A stretch of 64,000 nucleotides of DNA from Flagellimonas pacifica (GTDB taxonomy: Bacteria; Bacteroidota; Bacteroidia; Flavobacteriales; Flavobacteriaceae): assembly GCF_900215465.1 (NCBI RefSeq), contig NZ_OBEH01000005.1, positions 233,326 through 297,325 on the forward strand, in the 5' to 3' direction. Below are positions 27,734-36,215 of this stretch, one piece after another. Under the pieces are notes generated by a model. The model worked only from the letters and a program-made list of their open reading frames with translations, made no database searches and was not told where the DNA came from. Numbering within the stretch: the stretch's first letter is position 1; each line of letters begins with the position of its first letter. A program made the translations under genes and the position numbers.

Positions 27734-30255
27734 TCTTCGATTATTTCTACGGGATAACTGGAAAATTGGTTTCTTTCGCCCGTTTGCCCCCCGAATTGGA
27801 ACAAATCCTTGTCCTCTAGTTCGGGCATACCCTCAAAAGTAGCCTTTTCTTCAGAATTCGTATATCTTTCCAAGATCTGCTCGGTGGACAGTTCATCGTA
27901 CCCATCGGAATCGTCCAAAAACAGGTGGCTTTCCTCCAGGGATGTTTCTATTTCCTCACCGATCTTTTGTTTGTCAAAAATGCTGAATTCCGGAAATTTT
28001 CCGGTATAGCGATAATACTCGTCCTTTACCAGATTGTCGATGTCCTCCAGTACCCGGATAAAGTTATCGCTCAAGACCCGATCCATTTCATTTGCGATGA
28101 GCATATCCTCCACCAGCCCCTTAAGGTAGCTTTGTAGCTTGGCCTTTGAACCCTTCTTTTCGGAAGTCAGCTCATTCAGCTTGGGCAAATGGTCGAATAG
28201 CTTCAGATCCAGGACCAGTTTGACGAATTCTATGCGTGCAGTGGGGTCGGTATATTGGCCTGGGGCAAATTCGGGAATGTATACATTGTAGAAATCGATA
28301 TAATTGATCTGTGAAAAATCCAACTGGGATATCGCCCGATAGATATCGATTCGTTCCATCAATTCAAGTTGTTCCCCCACCAGGACATCGTGGTCATCCA
28401 CCTTGAAGTCCCTTACCTTGGGAATGGCATGCTTGCCCTGTATTTTCTTTGATTCCATATTCGGCCTTAATAGACCATAACAAAGTTTTTGCTCGATCTG
28501 GTTTTCAAATGTATCCGCCACGATGCCCCCAAAATGTCCGGTCGACATACCGGTCACCTTGCTCTTGGGCAGGAGTTCCATCATTTGGGTACTGAAATTG
28601 GTCGTAGTGTCGTTCTTTGAAATCGTTTTCGCCCTTTTCTCCTGATGTATACGCCCGAATATCTCACTGATCCTACGGGCCGTTTCCCCCTTGGCGGCCC
28701 CACTGAACACATTGGAACAGTTGTCGAAAATAACGTCGGCCAGTTCCTTTCCGTAATCCGCTATCAATTGTGTGATGCTCTGTACGCCCAGGATGGTCGC
28801 CACTAAATGCGACCTGCCCGTATCTATGATCTTGCGCAGGCCCATGATAAACACCGTTGGTAGTTCGTCCAGCACCAGTCCCAGAGGTCGGCAACCGGGT
28901 TTATTGACCACCTGGAGTATCTTGTTGATATAAAGCCCAATGGGTGCGGCATAGATCTCAGAGCGGTCGGGATTGTTCTGGATACATACGATCTTTGGCT
29001 TTTGGGGGTTGTTAAGGTCCAATTGGAAATCGTTCCCGGTCATCACATAAAAAATCTCCTTGTTGGCAAGCATCGATAGGGATATCTGGGCACTGGCGGT
29101 CTGTCCCGCCAATTGTTGTCCCGCTTCCCGTTCGAGGGCATCCTTAAAGGGAATCATCAAGTTCCGGACTTCAAGGTCCCTCAACATGATATCCAGGAGA
29201 TATTCGATATTTACCGTCGACAATATGATTACATGGGGCAGGGTACAGATGTTTTTGCCCATCTCCTCGGCCTTTTTTTTCAGGTACCATATCATTCCGG
29301 AAACAAAACTGATGGCACTCCTGGAAAAGAAGTCGTTTCTTTTGATCCATTCCCTGTTGAGGTTCTTCATGATAATGGTAGCTGCATCCGCAGCATCCAT
29401 TTGATTTTTCATCAAATAGGGATCTATGGGATTACAGCGGTTCTGGATATTGTCAAAACTCAATACATAGAATTCGGGCATCAGTGCCAGTTTTTCAGGA
29501 GCCTCTTTTTTTACCCGTTCCCTTTTTCTAAGCCAATAGTTATAGGCGATCTTACTCAAGGTATCGAATTTGAAATCATAGATGAGCAGGGTAAAGAACT
29601 TGTCGATCAATTGCTCGATGATCTCCTCTATCAGCGCAAAGGATTTTCCGCTGCCCGGGGTACCGATTATCAATAGTGCCCTGAAGAGGTTTACAAAATT
29701 GATCCATCCCTTTCGGATTTTGCCCCGGTACCTATAGTCATAGGGAATGTTCACGGAGTAAGGGGTGTCGATACGTTCTTCCGTCTGTAGAAAGGTCTCG
29801 TTCTGTTCATTAAAGGGATCTTCCTTGGCCAGATTGCTGTAGCTCATGACCTGAAACAGGTGTATGGCCCCCATGACCAAAAAAACAAAGCCCAAAAAAT
29901 AAAGCAATGCCCCGAGCCAGTACAAGGGTACATGCGGTGCCTTTACCACATCCGACAATGCCAAGAGCGAACATCCTAGAACAAATAGGACAAATCCCCT
30001 GAAGAGGGACTTGCCCTCAATTTTTATGGGATTGTAGAGCATTACCGCCCCAACGACGACCAACAACAGGTACAACTTGTTTTTAAAGGGTTCTTTGAGC
30101 GGGGCGAATTTTAAAAGGAACCCATGGACCAGTTCCAGCAATGTGCCGTCCCATCGGTAATACCGGAACAATGGATAGAAATCCAAAAATCCGATGGCGG
30201 CAAAACAGGCCACTGAGAGCAGCATGGCGGGAAATACCATTTTTTGATGGTGCAT
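27730..30255 (-). CDS. Type IV coupling protein-like ATPase (TraG/VirD4/MobC family)
   Basis: 841 residues. Four hydrophobic segments fill the first ~130 residues, then comes a P-loop GTPGSGKSFAL (near 197) with the paired RecA-like fold, Walker B LVLDELPTVFI (near 459) and a T4CP-like arginine region. The acidic C-terminal ~200 residues are poorly conserved. This is the inner-membrane ATPase that brings a relaxase-DNA complex to a type IV secretion channel in conjugative or mobilisable elements of Bacteroidota. No relaxase or T4SS core genes are recognisable in the window. One copy of the ATTCCTTAACTCA leader motif lies 11 bases before the ATG. Confidence 0.8.
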   Translation of the reverse strand: MHHQKMVFPAMLLSVACFAAIGFLDFYPLFRYYRWDGTLLELVHGFLLKFAPLKEPFKNKLYLLLVVVGAVMLYNPIKIEGKSLFRGFVLFVLGCSLLALSDVVKAPHVPLYWLGALLYFLGFVFLVMGAIHLFQVMSYSNLAKEDPFNEQNETFLQTEERIDTPYSVNIPYDYRYRGKIRKGWINFVNLFRALLIIGTPGSGKSFALIEEIIEQLIDKFFTLLIYDFKFDTLSKIAYNYWLRKRERVKKEAPEKLALMPEFYVLSFDNIQNRCNPIDPYLMKNQMDAADAATIIMKNLNREWIKRNDFFSRSAISFVSGMIWYLKKKAEEMGKNICTLPHVIILSTVNIEYLLDIMLRDLEVRNLMIPFKDALEREAGQQLAGQTASAQISLSMLANKEIFYVMTGNDFQLDLNNPQKPKIVCIQNNPDRSEIYAAPIGLYINKILQVVNKPGCRPLGLVLDELPTVFIMGLRKIIDTGRSHLVATILGVQSITQLIADYGKELADVIFDNCSNVFSGAAKGETARRISEIFGRIHQEKRAKTISKNDTTTNFSTQMMELLPKSKVTGMSTGHFGGIVADTFENQIEQKLCYGLLRPNMESKKIQGKHAIPKVRDFKVDDHDVLVGEQLELMERIDIYRAISQLDFSQINYIDFYNVYIPEFAPGQYTDPTARIEFVKLVLDLKLFDHLPKLNELTSEKKGSKAKLQSYLKGLVEDMLIANEMDRVLSDNFIRVLEDIDNLVKDEYYRYTGKFPEFSIFDKQKIGEEIETSLEESHLFLDDSDGYDELSTEQILERYTNSEEKATFEGMPELEDKDLFQFGGQTGERNQFSSYPVEIIEE

Positions 30256-30266
30256 GATGTAATGAG

Positions 30267-30279
30267 TGAGTTAAGGAAT
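30267..30279 (-). promoter_or_regulatory. Recurrent leader motif ATTCCTTAACTCA, copy 1
   Basis: The minus strand reads ATTCCTTAACTCA, followed by CTCATTAC, before the coupling-protein start. The same 13-mer precedes other genes of this island at 33076, 35703 and 36197, always in the sense direction. Confidence 0.6.
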
Positions 30280-30292
30280 AATTGCAATTCGG

Positions 30293-30550
30293 TTACGAGA
30301 ACATTCGATCTCTCCAACCGTCCAATACCCGGGATGAAGCTATCTGAAAATCGACGCTGTGTTCCCTTATGTAATCGATGGTCTCGTCCATAAGGATACC
30401 TGCCTGCTCGTTTACAAACTGTGCATAGGTATCCGCCTTTTGCAGGCGATGTTTCATTTCTTGATCATTTTCCTCGATCAGGACGTCCAAGAGGTTTACA
30501 TAATATTGATTGTCCTTTAATTCTTCCGATAATGGTTCCATTGTGTTCAT
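30293..30550 (-). CDS. Small acidic helical protein of the transfer module
   Basis: 85 residues from an ATG, predominantly charged helix (DVLIEENDQEMKHRLQ) with no cysteines or membrane segment. Its ATG overlaps the Toprim-like gene's stop, so it is translationally coupled to that gene. I do not recognise a family. Placement between a Toprim-like protein and the coupling ATPase suggests a DNA-processing accessory protein. Confidence 0.55.
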   Translation of the reverse strand: MNTMEPLSEELKDNQYYVNLLDVLIEENDQEMKHRLQKADTYAQFVNEQAGILMDETIDYIREHSVDFQIASSRVLDGWRDRMFS

Positions 30551-32106
30551 AGTATATTGTTTTGTAAGGTATTGTTTTTAAAAGGTTTTTTCAATTTTTC
30601 TTTCCCCTGTTCAATGGACAAGGGGGCTTTTTTCCTGAAATATTTTTGTATTGCGGAATAGGGGATGGCATACCTATGGGCCAGCCCGAAATCACATAGG
30701 ACACTCGTATCCCTTTTCTCTTTGATTATGCCCAGGTTCGATGCGCCTTCAGGTCCAACGGGCGTCCTGAGCTCTATCTTGTCCCCAAGGGACAGCAGAT
30801 CAGGAGTCGTGAACTTCGCTTCGATGTATTTGGTTTTTTTGGACTCCATCAGGTCATCGTTCCAATCCTTTCCCTTCGATTTGAGAATTTGCGTGGGAAT
30901 AGGGAGATAGGTCATATTGACCAGCTCCATGAGCGTTTCAAAGGCCTTATCCCTCTTATGGATGTTGGAACTGTAACTAATTTCCCTTAAATTGAATTCC
31001 AGGACCAACTTGTCCGAAAACCCGATACATTTGACCATTTTAAAGCCTAGGTCATCGGTCATCAAATCGGCTCCCAGCTTGGTGTCCAAATTAGCGGAAT
31101 GTTCCGGTATTTTCGCCCTAGATCTTTCATTGTAGTGAAAATGCAAGCTGACATCTTCCATGCGGATTTTCGTTTCCAAATAAACATCGGGACCCGAGGC
31201 ATTGATAAGTGCTGCAAATACCTTTAGGTCGAACTTGAACCCCGATATGTCATTGTCCGTAAGCGATATCACTTCCACCTTTTTTTTGGAGGCCATAGGT
31301 TGTACCAAGGACACAAAGGATTCCAATTTTTCCCTGTATATATTGCCACCAAAAGAGATATAGAAATTATCCGGTTTTCCGTGCATCTCATGATAGGATA
31401 AAAGGTCAATGGCACTTTCCCCATAAAAGATCCTTACCGACTTCCCCGCTATCGGATTCGAGTAAAAAAGATGGTTGTCCCTTTGGTTCAATACCAAACG
31501 AAACTTTTTTATTTTATTGTCGGCCCTGCTCCTGTAAGGTTTATTGTATAGGATATAGTTCCTGGCGTTTCCATCCAGATCGTATTTCGGGAATGCAATG
31601 TTCGCTATTCTTCCGCCATTGTCCCTTATATGGTACGCATTGAAAACCCTGCCCTTGAATGCCGGGTCCGATAACGTATCTTCGGAAATACCCCTTTGCC
31701 TGGTCAGATAGTCCGCATTGCACAACGGTACGATGTTATAGTTCATTTCTAGGGATTTGGAAGTTTTTTTTTGTTTTTCGATTTTTATTTCCTGCGTATC
31801 CGGTATGCGGTTTATAGTTTCAAGACCTTTTTCGATGGCCTTGTAAAAATTTCCCTCACGTAATGAAATGAACTTAAAGAACCGGCCCTTGTCCAAAGAA
31901 TCGTTTCGGTTGAAATAGGTCATGGGATCTCTGGAAACGTTCAGTACAATCTTGTCCCTATCATTATGGAATTCCAGGGAACCTGCACTTTTACGGGCAA
32001 GTTTGTATCCATTTTGATTGAGGTACATAGGAAAATCGGCCCCCGCATTGATCTTTGCGATAAGCCTTTTATAATGTTCCGGATCGTCGTTATAAGAAAT
32101 GCCCAT
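30547..32106 (-). CDS. Toprim-domain primase-like protein (DUF3991-type)
   Basis: 519 residues from the ATG at 32106 (a TTG two codons upstream is possible). The N-terminal ~95 residues resemble the zinc-less CHC2-like DUF3991 fold (GYKLARKSAGSLEFHNDRDKI). A Toprim core follows, with the Glu of RIFYGESAIDLLSY near 223 and the DxD-like SLTDNDISGFKFD near 280. Such proteins in Bacteroidota mobile elements are thought to prime or process transferred DNA. The C-terminal half has no clear domain; its end carries a KOW-like segment (LSLGDKIELRTPVG). Confidence 0.65.
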   Translation of the reverse strand: MGISYNDDPEHYKRLIAKINAGADFPMYLNQNGYKLARKSAGSLEFHNDRDKIVLNVSRDPMTYFNRNDSLDKGRFFKFISLREGNFYKAIEKGLETINRIPDTQEIKIEKQKKTSKSLEMNYNIVPLCNADYLTRQRGISEDTLSDPAFKGRVFNAYHIRDNGGRIANIAFPKYDLDGNARNYILYNKPYRSRADNKIKKFRLVLNQRDNHLFYSNPIAGKSVRIFYGESAIDLLSYHEMHGKPDNFYISFGGNIYREKLESFVSLVQPMASKKKVEVISLTDNDISGFKFDLKVFAALINASGPDVYLETKIRMEDVSLHFHYNERSRAKIPEHSANLDTKLGADLMTDDLGFKMVKCIGFSDKLVLEFNLREISYSSNIHKRDKAFETLMELVNMTYLPIPTQILKSKGKDWNDDLMESKKTKYIEAKFTTPDLLSLGDKIELRTPVGPEGASNLGIIKEKRDTSVLCDFGLAHRYAIPYSAIQKYFRKKAPLSIEQGKEKLKKPFKNNTLQNNIL

Positions 32107-32176
32107 GTTCAAGAGGAAAGAGAAAAATAGCCGAGATAAATAGTAAATCGGCTATTTTCAGCTTAAAGAGTAATGA

Positions 32177-33001
32177 TCAAAGGCTCATGGACTTGTCCTT
32201 ACTCTTTTTTTTTCCCTCCCCGACCGTCACGGCCTCTTCTACCTTCATATTGTTCGCCTTGGAATTCTCCACGGATTTGGTCACAAAGCGTTCCGCCCTT
32301 GGGCTATAGCTCACCATATAGGTCTTTGGTCCTTTTTTGGTGTTGATGCTGATCTGGGTCTCCTGTCCTTTATTGATGGATTCCGCTTGGACCTTGGTCA
32401 ACTTTTGTCCAAAGAAATACGTGTTTTCGGTCAAGGCCGATTTCGTCCGGATATCGTTCAACTTAGGCTCATAGTAGGCCAGTTTGGTGAACTTGTTCCC
32501 ATCGGTAATGTGGCCCGTGAAGGCAACCGTCTTGCCGCCATCGACCATTTGTTCGAATTCCTCTTTGGTGAACTGATGGTTATAGGCCTTTGCATCTTCC
32601 AGTTTAACGGGCTCGTTCCTCTTGATCTGTACATCGAGTTTCGAACCTGAGTTTTGGTTGTACATGAGCTGCACCATCTTCACACTTTCTTTAAGTGCCC
32701 CATCGTTTACATAAGTGGAACTGTGAAGGTATTCTTCCCCCTTTACAATGGCATTCTGTATGTTCTCGGGAAGTTTGTCAAAACTGATATAGGCCCCTTC
32801 CAAACGTTGTTTGGCCTCGCCAAAGGCGAACCGCTGATCCGGGGAATTTTGGCGTTCAAGAAACTTGCTGTTCTTCTCTATTTCGAAATCCATATAGTCG
32901 GGAATCCTGACCTTAAAGGTATTTTCATCTTTGGAGACCGCTTCTCCCTTGTGCCAAACTTGGTTGACTTTTACAAAAACTTTTTCTACTTGATTTTCCA
33001 T
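32177..33001 (-). CDS. DUF3945-like mobile-element protein
   Basis: 274 residues, soluble, Lys-rich. Repeated short segments of the form FxxKLTKVQAESINKGQE and AFTGHITDGNKFTKLAYYEP resemble the repeats in DUF3945/DUF4099 proteins that accompany topoisomerase and primase genes in Bacteroidota conjugative elements. No catalytic motif is visible. The basic C-terminal tail (EGKKKSKDKS) may bind nucleic acid. Two copies of the island leader motif lie upstream, between it and the 33124 gene. Confidence 0.5.
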   Translation of the reverse strand: MENQVEKVFVKVNQVWHKGEAVSKDENTFKVRIPDYMDFEIEKNSKFLERQNSPDQRFAFGEAKQRLEGAYISFDKLPENIQNAIVKGEEYLHSSTYVNDGALKESVKMVQLMYNQNSGSKLDVQIKRNEPVKLEDAKAYNHQFTKEEFEQMVDGGKTVAFTGHITDGNKFTKLAYYEPKLNDIRTKSALTENTYFFGQKLTKVQAESINKGQETQISINTKKGPKTYMVSYSPRAERFVTKSVENSKANNMKVEEAVTVGEGKKKSKDKSMSL

Positions 33002-33018
33002 TTCTGAGTGATTTAATT

Positions 33019-33088
33019 GTTAAGGAATTAATATTTGTTTACTTTTGAAATAACTCGCATATCGTGAGTGATTTGTGAGTTAAGGAAT
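33019..33088 (-). promoter_or_regulatory. Recurrent leader motif, copies 2 and 3
   Basis: The minus strand contains ATTCCTTAACTCA (33088-33076) followed by CAAATCACTCACG, and 48 bases on a second, shorter copy ATTCCTTAAC (33028-33019) followed by AATTAAATCACTCAG, just before the 33001 start codon. The partial tandem duplication of the leader suggests regulated expression. Confidence 0.55.
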
Positions 33089-33123
33089 TTTTAGGAAAGA
33101 GGGCGGGAGCGCTCTTTTTCCAT

Positions 33124-34350
33124 TTATAGTGCTATACGATAGTCTTCCGGTTGTACCTCCTTTCCCTTTAATTGGATACTTTGAGTGGCCTCCCATTCAC
33201 TATTCCAATTGGCATAGGTCGGTTTGAGGATATCCAATGATTTGCTTAAATAATTTTTGAAGTAGCTCCAAACAAAATATTTGATGGCATTGACCTCCAA
33301 GGGCACACGAACCTTGATATTATCGTCTTCCTTTGAGACCAATATGCTGTTTTGATTGATCAGATTCTGGTTTATGACCTTGTTGTAGTTTAAAAAACTT
33401 TTGGCGAGCCCTTGATTGAATTTTTTTGTGCTGTTGAAAAACCGAAGGAACGATTTTTCTTCTCCTATATCAAAGCGAACGCTGAGGTCCCTCTCGTTCA
33501 AGGTCAATAGAAAATTGGAATCGTCCATTAAGGAAATGAAATGCAGATCCCTTAGATAGCCCTCTATCTTTTTGCTGCCAGTAAAGGTCAGCACTATTTT
33601 CTTGAGTTTTGTCAAACGTTGTATCTGGAACAATATCCTTGTAGTATCATAGTTGATCTCCCCCAAGGCGAGGTACACTACATTTTTTAACCGGAACTTT
33701 TTGTCAAATGCGATGGCCTCCCTAGGGTCCTTGAACACAATGAGCCAGTCAATGCTTTCCGGAATGTTGGAATACCACAGGGAATTGCCGATGGCCGATT
33801 CCCCGTAATCACCTACACCAGTTTTTGTGTCCACAAAATAACCGCATACCTCGTTCTGAAGATTCTGTAAAGGGAACAATACTTCATTCGCTTTTGAACT
33901 ACCGATACGGGTACCAAATTTTTCGGAGCCCAATATATCGGAATAGAAGTTATCTGCAATCGCATTTCCCTGTTCGATATATAAATGGAAATGATTAAAA
34001 TCGGCATCGACCTTTTCCAGAACGGGATCGGGCGGACCCTGAAGAACCATATCTTTCGATTTCAGTATATCTTCATAATAGGCGTTGACCCTGTCCCAAA
34101 TACTTTCGTTATGGCTGCCCTCCACTCTTGAGACATGTTCCCGGACCAGATCGGAGGCCTTTAGTTTTTCCTGGGGACGCTGTACTTTATAGTACCTATA
34201 CCCTTGCTCGGTGTAAACGACGACATAGCATCTTTTCATTTGCTTGAAAAGTAGGTGTGTACTTTCCTTTTTCACGAGCTGATACCCCATGTATCCAAAA
34301 AGCGCGGGAAGATCGATCCGATGGTCCCCTGTTAACCAGTTGTTCAACAT
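33124..34350 (-). CDS. Toprim-like protein, second copy in the module
   Basis: 408 residues. The arrangement resembles the 30547 protein: an N-terminal fold with LFGYMGYQLVKKESTHLLF, a central part with ALFP-like EVLFPLQNLQNEVCGYFVD and a region with WLIVFKDPREAIAFDKKF. The expected Toprim Glu lies in GESAIGNSLWYSN and the acidic pair is weak, so it may be catalytically dead. It is read away from the peptidase gene at 34414, sharing a short AT-rich promoter region. The function is unknown beyond element-linked DNA metabolism. Confidence 0.5.
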   Translation of the reverse strand: MLNNWLTGDHRIDLPALFGYMGYQLVKKESTHLLFKQMKRCYVVVYTEQGYRYYKVQRPQEKLKASDLVREHVSRVEGSHNESIWDRVNAYYEDILKSKDMVLQGPPDPVLEKVDADFNHFHLYIEQGNAIADNFYSDILGSEKFGTRIGSSKANEVLFPLQNLQNEVCGYFVDTKTGVGDYGESAIGNSLWYSNIPESIDWLIVFKDPREAIAFDKKFRLKNVVYLALGEINYDTTRILFQIQRLTKLKKIVLTFTGSKKIEGYLRDLHFISLMDDSNFLLTLNERDLSVRFDIGEEKSFLRFFNSTKKFNQGLAKSFLNYNKVINQNLINQNSILVSKEDDNIKVRVPLEVNAIKYFVWSYFKNYLSKSLDILKPTYANWNSEWEATQSIQLKGKEVQPEDYRIAL

Positions 34351-34413
34351 AATTGCTTAATTTCTTTGATATTGGTAAATAAATTATAAATTAGCAAATA
34401 ATTATACAAATAT

Positions 34414-35268
34414 ATGAAAGTTTTTGAATTGACAACCAATTTTTGGAAAAATCCCATAAAAGGCTTCCCAAAGCCCCTGAAAATGGTAACTAGGAAAGAA
34501 CTATGGTATGTCCTCTTCCTTGGAACGGCACTGCTTTTTTATGTTTTCCAACGCATTTTGGGCAATACGACGCAACAATTGGAGGACAATACACTATTGA
34601 TGTCCAACTATAATGAACAGCTGAAGACCAACGAGGTTTTTACAAATAAGGATTCCTTGATAGCACGTAAGGAACGTGAAAAACTCATCCTGGCCATAGA
34701 GGAAAAGATCGTGGGACATCTCTACCAAATACCCGATTACTCCTATATCACTTCCTTGTATCCCTACCTCGAATATGCCCCCGACCTACTGGCCCAGATT
34801 CCGTCCGCTGTCCCCCTGGAAAACGGGGACTATAACCTCTCCAGCACGTACGGCCATAGGCTGCATCCCATATCGAAAGAAGTCAAAAAGCATTACGGCA
34901 TCGATCTGGCTGCTCCAATGGACAAACCTGTTTATGCCTCTGCATCCGGGATTGTCCTAAAGGTCATCGATTCACAAAAGGGATACGGGACCCATATCGT
35001 TCTAAAACATCGGTTTGGTTTTCAGACCCTTTACGGGCACCTGAACAAAGTGCTTGTGACCAAGGGGCAGAAAGTGGAACAGCACGAACTTATTGCCACC
35101 GTTGGGAATACGGGTGCTTCCACTGGATACCACCTACATTACGAGATCATAAAAAATGGGCTGAAAATAAACCCTATCCAATCCCTTGACCTTAAGCGGA
35201 ATATTTATCTGAGGCTCATGGCATTGAACCCAAGAACAAAAATCAAAAAAAATGGGAAAGACCGATAA
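34414..35268 (+). CDS. M23-family peptidoglycan endopeptidase, membrane anchored
   Basis: 284 residues: one membrane segment near 28-50 (ELWYVLFLGTALLFYVF), a coiled linker, and an M23/LytM domain at about 145-265 with GHRLHP, HYGIDLAAP (first His/Asp ligands), LYGHLNK and HLHYEI (second His pair), the complete zinc site. Enzymes of this family cut peptide cross-links in peptidoglycan. In a transfer module it would open the wall for the conjugation channel; that role is inference. It overlaps the next gene by 17 bases. Confidence 0.85.
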   Translation: MKVFELTTNFWKNPIKGFPKPLKMVTRKELWYVLFLGTALLFYVFQRILGNTTQQLEDNTLLMSNYNEQLKTNEVFTNKDSLIARKEREKLILAIEEKIVGHLYQIPDYSYITSLYPYLEYAPDLLAQIPSAVPLENGDYNLSSTYGHRLHPISKEVKKHYGIDLAAPMDKPVYASASGIVLKVIDSQKGYGTHIVLKHRFGFQTLYGHLNKVLVTKGQKVEQHELIATVGNTGASTGYHLHYEIIKNGLKINPIQSLDLKRNIYLRLMALNPRTKIKKNGKDR

Positions 35269-35686
35269 GTTCAAAAAAGCCATGATAACGGAGGACTTTG
35301 TCTACTGCATGGACGGAAGCGAGGGAGATGACAATGGCAGCGTAAAAATGTACGATAAAAGAACCGGAAGATTGATTTCGTACAATTACCGCGCCAACCA
35401 GGATATGTACGAAAACCTTTTGTTCCATAAATATGAATGGATATGCAAGCCCCTTCGGTATTCCAGGAAATGTATGCTGGAAGAACACAAAATAGCCCTT
35501 GCCCAGACCTTTTTTACCGAGAACAGGTTTCCTGGAAAAAAGGCCAATATAACACGGGATGGGATAAACGGTACATTTAATAGGGCACTCAGCGAAAACT
35601 TGGGGTTCAAATTGAGCGCAGAAGAGCTAAGAACAGTCCATGGCCTTATTAAAAAAAGAAAAAAGAAAAATGTATTGAAAATGTAA
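35252..35686 (+). CDS. Small basic protein, first of two tandem paralogues
   Basis: 144 residues with the N-terminal KAMITEDFVYCMD, a central helix and a Lys-rich end (KKRKKKN). The next gene (35745) is its paralogue of identical length: KFKKAMITEDF against GFIKAMITKDF, MYENLLFHKYEWI against MFENLHFYHYEWI, and NLGFKLSAEELRTVHGLI against NLGFELNVEELRQVQTLI. I do not recognise the family. The charge and position suggest a DNA-binding or relaxosome accessory protein. Confidence 0.6.
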   Translation: MGKTDKFKKAMITEDFVYCMDGSEGDDNGSVKMYDKRTGRLISYNYRANQDMYENLLFHKYEWICKPLRYSRKCMLEEHKIALAQTFFTENRFPGKKANITRDGINGTFNRALSENLGFKLSAEELRTVHGLIKKRKKKNVLKM

Positions 35687-35702
35687 ACCCGTTCAATAAG
35701 AA

Positions 35703-35715
35703 ATTCCTTAACTCA
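35703..35715 (+). promoter_or_regulatory. Recurrent leader motif ATTCCTTAACTCA, copy 4
   Basis: The exact 13-mer sits 29 bases before the ATG of the second small paralogue, on the plus strand, in the intergenic gap. Confidence 0.6.
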
Positions 35716-35744
35716 TTAAAAAGAACAAACTAAAATCAAAGATT

Positions 35745-36179
35745 ATGAAAAATAGCGATGGCTTTATAAAAGCAATGATTACAAAAGACTTCGAATATTA
35801 TATGAACATCGAAGATGGCTCCCATCATCTAAGAGTGAGAATGTATGACATTGAAACGGGCGAATTGGCCTTTGATAACGATATCGCCGTGAGGGATATG
35901 TTCGAAAACCTTCATTTTTACCATTATGAATGGATATCGGAACATTTGGAATTCGCAAGGGAATTTATGTTGGGACGTGATAAGATCAATATGGCAAGGG
36001 ACTTTTTCCTAAAACATAATTATCGCGGAAAGATCACAAATCTGATGAAGGATGGGACCAAAGGGGCCTTGAACAAACAACTCAGATCCAACCTTGGTTT
36101 CGAATTGAATGTCGAGGAATTAAGACAGGTACAGACCCTGATCAAGCAGACCAAATATAAAAGCCAACTACATATGTGA
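35745..36179 (+). CDS. Small basic protein, second of two tandem paralogues
   Basis: 144 residues, the duplicate of the preceding gene. The two conserved blocks are the N-terminal IKAMITKDFEYYM and the C-terminal LGFELNVEELRQVQTLIKQ, with a KGALNKQL segment between. The copies have diverged strongly, so the duplication is old and both are probably functional. No known domain. It has its own leader motif and the methylase/helicase follows after another copy. Confidence 0.6.
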   Translation: MKNSDGFIKAMITKDFEYYMNIEDGSHHLRVRMYDIETGELAFDNDIAVRDMFENLHFYHYEWISEHLEFAREFMLGRDKINMARDFFLKHNYRGKITNLMKDGTKGALNKQLRSNLGFELNVEELRQVQTLIKQTKYKSQLHM

Positions 36180-36196
36180 TAAAAACAGTTTACCAA

Positions 36197-36209
36197 ATTC
36201 CTTAACTCA
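36197..36209 (+). promoter_or_regulatory. Recurrent leader motif ATTCCTTAACTCA, copy 5
   Basis: The exact 13-mer ends six bases before the ATG of the methylase/helicase gene. At this distance it would be inside the ribosome footprint or a very short leader, which argues for a translational or operator role rather than a -33 element. Confidence 0.6.
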
Positions 36210-36215
36210 CACAAA

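Noticed and set aside
29113..29676. A plus-strand open frame inside the coupling-protein gene
   Set aside because: Antisense to a well-recognised ATPase with P-loop; no start signal or domain.
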